The notes beneath the pieces were generated by a model. That model ran no database searches and had not been told where the DNA came from. It saw only the letters and a list, made by a program, of their open reading frames with translations. A stretch of DNA of 64,000 nucleotides from Opisthocomus hoazin. Its lineage: Eukaryota; Chordata; Aves; Opisthocomiformes; Opisthocomidae. The position numbers and the translations under genes were made by a program. The stretch covers positions 68,144,814-68,208,813 of the forward strand of contig NC_134414.1 of NCBI RefSeq assembly GCF_030867145.1, given 5' to 3'. Positions 58,541-64,000 of the stretch are shown here, piece after piece. Positions within the stretch are counted from its first letter, which is position 1; every line of letters starts with the position of its first letter.

Positions 58541-59816
58541 GAGGAAAAAGGAAAGTTTTAAAAATTTAATCATTATTTAAAATCATTTTCCCCACCAACA
58601 CCTTGGGTTTAATTTCACTCACAAATCCCTAGTACCCAAAAAGTCAGACTCACTGTTTCTTTCTTTAAATTTATTCTTAGTAGAGCATTATTTTTAGTAT
58701 TTTTTCACAATCTTCAACAGTTTCTCCTGTCATTTTGAAAACAAGTTTTTCTGTGAGTCATTGTAATAAATAATTTCATCAAAGTTCTCTGTAAAAAATT
58801 AAAGATAGTATTAGTTGCTTAACTAAAGTTGCTATAATAATACAATATTTAATATATTATTACAATTTACAGCTTTTTTTTTTTTTTCTGACAGGACCAC
58901 GTAGCCCTCTTTTCAATGCTAAGAATCATAGGACATTCCATAGAGTTAAAAAACACTGATGCCAGTTTAGCCCATTTCAAATAAAATCCAGTCCTTAACT
59001 CTGAAGAAAGGAAAAACAAAAAAAGAAGGAAGAGTAAAAGGAAAGAAGATTAAACAGAGTTAAATAAATTAGCTTTTAACATGAGCTTTCTGTTCATACA
59101 ATTTGGGAATAACAGAAGAGTAGAAAAATTTTAATTGCAAATCTGTTAACAGAAGCATGTAATTTGTAGCTGCATAGTTCAATATGAATCTTTGAAAGGC
59201 CAAAAATCTGGTTTTGAACAAAACAAAGGAAAACAAACAAATGAAACCAAGCAGCTTCTGAAGAACTACATAAATACTCATTAAGGGTTAATAATAAAAA
59301 AATGCATTTATCAGCATTCTTTAATTTAATTTTCACTTGTAGGAGTGAAAATATTGTCAATTTTTTCACTATTTCGTCTTGTATTTATAATCCTGTGTAA
59401 GTTTTTGCATATTCAGACCCTGAATGAAGCTTGTTAGATTTCAGAAAAAGAAAGGTCTATCAAATCAAAGCTCAAAGCTTTGGCTCAATGTGACTTTTGC
59501 ATAGAGCTGCAGCTAATTATTTGACCAACTACTTGGACAAACCTTTGGAACTTTTCAATCTTTCAGCTGTTCACATGCGTATTTATCTTATCCATGTGAG
59601 TTTATATGTTCTCAAAGGGACCTTGGGCTTTCCAAACCCTGCTTGAAGTCAGTGGAACTGAAGTTGCACTGAAACTGGCAGTTTTTGATCCATGGCATTA
59701 ATCCTAGTTCCATCTAAATGAAAAACATAGGTCCCATTGAATTCAGTGGACCTGTGTACTAGTGATGGATAGGAAACTGATGGGCAAGCATCTCTTTGTG
59801 GATGAAAAAATAAATA

Positions 59817-59836
59817 TTTGTTTGTTTGTTTGTTTC
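59817..59836. repeat. (TTTG)n short tandem repeat
   Basis: Four to five TTTG units in a row. It is a simple repeat. Confidence 0.8.
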
Positions 59837-60424
59837 CCTGCACGTGTACCAAATATAAAGTAGGAAAGTTTTACATCTTATCAAATACATTTATTTTTTC
59901 AAAGGGCTACTAAGGCAAAAATATGTCCTAGGCCAGACTGGTGACTCTGTCAGAGAAAGGGAAATGCGGAGGGAGGGAAGAAATAGGAGAAAGAAAAGAC
60001 AATTTTTTTTTCTTCCATCTTTGTTTTTACTGGTCTTCTCCAAAACCCACAAAAAATGGTGACTATTTTTCTGACTGTTCACAGGTCTGATATCTTCCAA
60101 TGGATGTAGCTTCTCTGCTTTCTTTTCAGAGCTTTCCTAGAAAGCTGATTAGTAGCTGACAATAGTTAAGTACCACTACCACATAGGAACTTGGTCCTGT
60201 AAAGTGCTAGGTGCTCTTCACCACCAAATGAAACAGCTAGAACTGAGCACACTTGGTTGAAATCCTGTATTCCCTCTGCAAATTCTAATAAATGCTGTCA
60301 ACATTAGGTAATGCTACCAGGTTTCTGACTGCTTAATATATAATCTGTCAACATTCCTCAGAGGAGGAAAAGAGTGTCTCTTGCCCACATGTGTGCAGTA
60401 ATCAGACCTTGCAGTCTGATTACT

Positions 60425-60546
60425 GGTCCTGTGCAGCCTGCTGTAGGTGACCCTGCTTCGGCAGGAGGGTTGGACTAGATGACCCACAGAGGTCCCTTCC
60501 AACCCCTACTATTCTGTGATTCTGTGATTCTGTGATTCTGTGATTC
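60425..60546 (+). mobile_element. Very short CR1 3' end, sense
   Basis: Only about 122 bp of CR1 are present: the last ORF2 codons (GTCCTGTGCAGCCTGCTG then TAG), the conserved GGTTGGACTAGATGACCC and GTCCCTTCCAACCCC blocks, and four tandem ATTCTGTG units. This extreme 5' truncation has a tail nearly identical to those of the copies at 9582 and 56322, so it is a young insertion. Confidence 0.95.
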
Positions 60547-63500
60547 TTGCATATTTTTACTCGGCCAATCATTAATTGTGTCCACTGGAGCAACACCAGA
60601 AAAGAAACAGATAAAAATACTTCTTTTTCTTTCTTGTTCAGTGAAGAATAGCCTGCTGATTAGAGAGAGGACTGATGTGCATTCACAAGAAATTCAATCA
60701 CTGCACTGTAGCTGGTATAGGGTTATCACTTCATTCTCCATCCATATTTCATGCAAAGAAAGCTGGTGTAGGAGCCTAAGTCCAGTAAAAAACTTCGGAA
60801 ATATGGATCCCTGGTGGAGATACGCACTTTCTGGGTGCTCAGAGAATGACTCTGAGAGGACACGGCTAAAATAAGACAGTGTTGACCACTGGCTTAGATG
60901 GTACCTTCCTCAGTAGATTCTCTTTTTGTATCACCAACTCGTATTGTGTTTTACACTTCATCCATCTTAAATTAGAGGTGTATATTCGCCACTTCAAAGA
61001 TACATAAAAGCCTGGTGTTGCAATGCTCAGTGTTGTCCTGACTAAAGAGACATTCAAGTAAATCTTGCAACAGTGTATGAAGACATTATTTCCCTCTGCC
61101 GTCTGCTTTATGCCTCTGACAGAAAGTACCCCTTTTCTTTTTTTAATTCCCCCTGTTGCTAAAGACTCAATGGAAAGGTGTGTGTCCCTGTGTCCCAGAT
61201 GTCCCAGCTGGCAGTCTAGTCTTCATCCATATGCCCCTCATTTTGCACTGGAGTGGGATGTCGTATCTTCTCTTCTGCTTATCCTACTCTGGAACAATAA
61301 ATCCTGGCAAAATCATACAGGAGAGCAGCTGGGAGGAGTAATGTCTGAACTGCAGCAGAGAGGTTTGACAGTGATTCATTGTCAAACCTCTTCTCCCTTC
61401 TTGTGAGATAGTCCTTGGTGTGAGAATGGCAAAAGGATTTGAAGACATACACAGCTGGTAAAACCTTCACCCTTACGCAGAGGGCTGGTTACAAAGCATG
61501 CCTATAATTTTAGTCACGTTTCCGTTGTTTGGGGAGTTCAGTGCACATATTTCATTTAAAGCATACGAACGGCTCCTCTGACCTTTGTAACGGGGCCTGA
61601 TTGAGACTGAAGTTGTGAGCAGGGTAAGAACACTCCCCTCTGAAGAGGAAACTGAGTCACTTTGTGTGTGTCCAAGAGACTAACATTGCATTAGGAGAAA
61701 GAGAGAGTCTAGAGATTGGACTGCAGTGCTGAAGCATAGTCAGCCCTTTGAACGGAGGCTCTCCCTTAGGACCTGCGACTGAGACCTCCTGTGCTATTGA
61801 CACCTGCGGGAGCCTCTGGGATGGAGTCTGCGCTGGGAACTTTCTGCCTAAGTCAAGGATTTGAACGAAAAGTTCAGAAGAATAATAACTAAGCTTGCAG
61901 GAGACAGAATGGTGGAATGAGTAACTGAAAATGCCCCTTCGCCCCAAAGTTTTTGCTTTTCTTATTACAAAATATATTTCTGCTGCTGAAATTCTACCTG
62001 GAAATTCACACTCCATAGTGAGGAATATAAATACAGTAATTATACCCTATTAACTTTATAGGTCATATCCTTTGGTGTTTTTACTCTACAGTATATTGTA
62101 TTTGTAATAACTGTGGAGAACATATACTTGTGTCTCTCTCTTTTAAAATAATACTATTTCTATATAGATCTACACCTACATACGCATTTTTTTTGCATCT
62201 CTGTTATATTTTAAAGAAATATAATTTGTTTCTCATATGGTTTTTCCAAGTTGGGCCAGCTGTATTTTTTTTTTTTTTAGTTTCATCACTTACAGCAGTT
62301 CTCTCTCCTTCCCTCTCCAAGGCAGATCAAGCTTGTTAACATTTGAAAAATTGCTGGAATATACTGGGAAACGTAGAGGTGTTCAGTAAACGTGATTGCT
62401 CAGAGTTGTTGCAGAACAGGTTGACAAAATAAATCCCTCAATTTAGATAACATGCATTCCAGTCATATTTGCCATCCAAAAATCTAGTTTTAATGAGAAC
62501 TATCATATTTGGAACTGAACATATTATTTTGCCAAGCTTTTCTAAGATACCGCTGTTTCCCGATAGCTGCTGATAGAAGACAGAGCCTCTTTTTACCTCA
62601 GAAAGGCTATTTAATTTCTTCTCCCCAATGACAAGGTTTCTGTTAGTTTGTCCTTCATGTTCCTAGCTAAATTTAAAAAAACTCCTTCACCAAACTAATA
62701 CAATCGTAGACAATAATAATAAAACAGAACCATTCACCATCAATATGCCGTTGACAGTCTCTTGTTAAGACTCAGTTGGCTGAACCCAGTGATCCTCTGT
62801 TGATGTATTCTGCCCATGAGCAATTCCTGAGTAAAGACTATGGGACAAGAAATCGAGACCTATGTGCTACAGTGAATTTTTTTGGGTGTGTGCCTGTACC
62901 TGTATTAGAGGCCCACTGAAGTCAGCATGACTCTGAGCCCAGCTGGAAGCCTGCCTGCACAGAGCTCATAGCAGGGCTGTGGCACTGAGGAGATACACAG
63001 TGAAAGCTGCAGTAAGGACCAGGCACCTTCATGGACACCTTGCTTAGGTGACTGTTTACGTGTATCTTGGAATTTCCTAAGACAACTTTGTTTCACCTTC
63101 CTTAAAGCTACCTGTACTCCACAAATGAGTTTTGCTTGTGCTTTGAATAGTCACTTAAGACAGGTTTCACTGTGTAAATTTGTGTGCGTTTACATAAGTA
63201 GTCTTCAGGTCTCACATACGCAGGTATCTTCTGTGCAGAGAGGCAATGCTTACAAAAATGACATTCCTTATGATAACAAATATAGAGAGCAGATGACAAT
63301 GTCTTTGTCCCTCACTTTTTAATAGTAGTATAACTGTGTAAGCTGAGAGCCACATCACGTACCAAATGAAGCTTGTCATCTGTGCTGTTTGAAATACAGT
63401 TATCATTCTTTCTCCTTTAATCACTTAGAATAACATTATTTTTAACTCTCAAGAAGGAAATGCTTGAAAGTCTATGTTTGGTTTGTATCTATTTTTCCCC

Positions 63501-64000
63501 AGATTCTTTGGCAGCTGATGGCTTGGCTTCATCATTTATAGCACTAAAACTTCATTCTAATATTTTGTTGTTTTTTGTCTTTAAAATATGGTGTGCAGAA
63601 GGACAGCCTTCATCCGCTATAATTTAAAAAAAAAAAAAGATACTGTGTCTTTAATGAAAGAAAAGCATCAATATAATGTATTACCGAATGCAAATGCAAT
63701 AAGGAATAACATATATCTCTGGTTATGTTATATGACATTTGGCTTAGCGGTATTAACATATTGCACAAAACCTGGATTTTCCCTACTGCAGAAAATAAGA
63801 TTATAAAAGACATGGGAAATTTCTCTCTTCCATGTGATCATAAAATAAATATTATTCTATTTTTTTTCTCATTAGTCATTTGCAGAAATATTTTAGTATT
63901 ACTTCTTTGTTAAGCCAGCTCTTTATCATGTATGTATTAGGCATACAGTACAAGGAGAAATGGAACAAGATGGCAGCTATAACAGTGGCAAGATGCAAAT
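60547..64000. other. 3.5-kb stretch to window end, no gene recognised
   Basis: No gene, RNA or recognisable transposon was found. A poly-T run lies at about 62267-62279 and an A-run at about 63626-63638. Open frames around 61065-61470 and 61657-62016 are short and lack domains. A short CCCACTGAAGTCAGCATGAC block near 62913 looks like ancient amniote repeat debris. Confidence 0.5.

Larger units (their letters stand above)
56973..60424. other. 3.5-kb AT-rich stretch, no gene recognised
   Basis: No gene is recognised. The stretch contains a (TTTG)n tract at 58507-58540, another at 59817-59836, T-runs near 58874, and faint ancient amniote repeat debris near 59645-59760 (motifs such as CCATTGAATTCAGTGGACCT). 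Short open frames carry no domains. Confidence 0.5.

Noticed and set aside
60505..60546. Tandem (ATTCTGTG)n block, first considered as a microsatellite or CRISPR-like array
   Set aside because: It is the 3' tail of a CR1 element. The repeats have no spacers, and the same tail recurs at other CR1 ends.
61065..61470. 113-codon and overlapping open frames near 61.1-61.5 kb
   Set aside because: No domain, and open on both strands. Cys- and Ser-rich content looks like translated non-coding DNA.

Overview
The window is vertebrate nuclear DNA, almost certainly from a bird. Most of it is AT-rich, gene-poor sequence with no readable host gene. The evidence for a bird is a series of CR1 LINEs, several ending in the (ATTCTGTG)n tail typical of avian CR1, and an endogenous retrovirus whose envelope resembles that of avian leukosis/sarcoma (alpharetrovirus) viruses. 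The species cannot be named from the sequence.

The main feature is a complete provirus at 44833-53132 on the + strand. It has two 411-bp LTRs, a perfect 6-bp target duplication (GAATTG), a primer-binding site, a polypurine tract, and gag, pro, pol and env in order. Gag, pro and pol lie in three successive reading frames, each shifted by -1. A canonical slippery heptamer sits at each junction (GGGAAAC at gag-pro, CCCTTTT at pro-pol). Gag has a major homology region and two zinc knuckles. Pro carries a dUTPase domain ahead of an aspartic protease. Pol carries reverse transcriptase, RNase H and a DD35E integrase. This is betaretrovirus architecture. Env instead looks alpharetroviral: a Cys-bounded internal fusion loop, a CX6CC motif and a single membrane anchor. 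All four genes are broken, by one nonsense codon each in gag, pro and env, three in pol, and compensating frameshifts in gag. The LTRs differ at 15 of 411 positions, so this is an old but not ancient insertion. It is best described as a mosaic beta-like/alpha-like avian ERV.

The rest of the recognisable content is LINE debris. There are CR1 fragments at 6412-7176 (+), 9582-10680 (-), 12033-12400 (-), 21846-22412 (-), 28620-29972 (-), 54181-55105 (-), 55110-56972 (+, split by a younger CR1 at 56322-56540) and 60425-60546 (+). A very degraded CR1/L3-like antisense relic lies around 30176-31335. All reverse-transcriptase frames in these copies are partial or broken. The 54.2-57.0 kb cluster holds three CR1 copies: two with their 5' ends abutting, and one nested inside another.

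The remaining intervals (1-6.4, 7.2-9.6, 10.7-12.0, 12.4-21.8, 22.4-28.6, 31.3-44.8, 53.1-54.2, 57.0-60.4 and 60.5-64.0 kb) show no gene I can support. They hold short tandem repeats, low-complexity tracts and small direct duplications. Two stretches could be unrecognised exons: 5404-5501 (+) and the GC-rich block at 37961-38290 (-). I saw no tRNA, rRNA, CRISPR array or bacterial-type operon.
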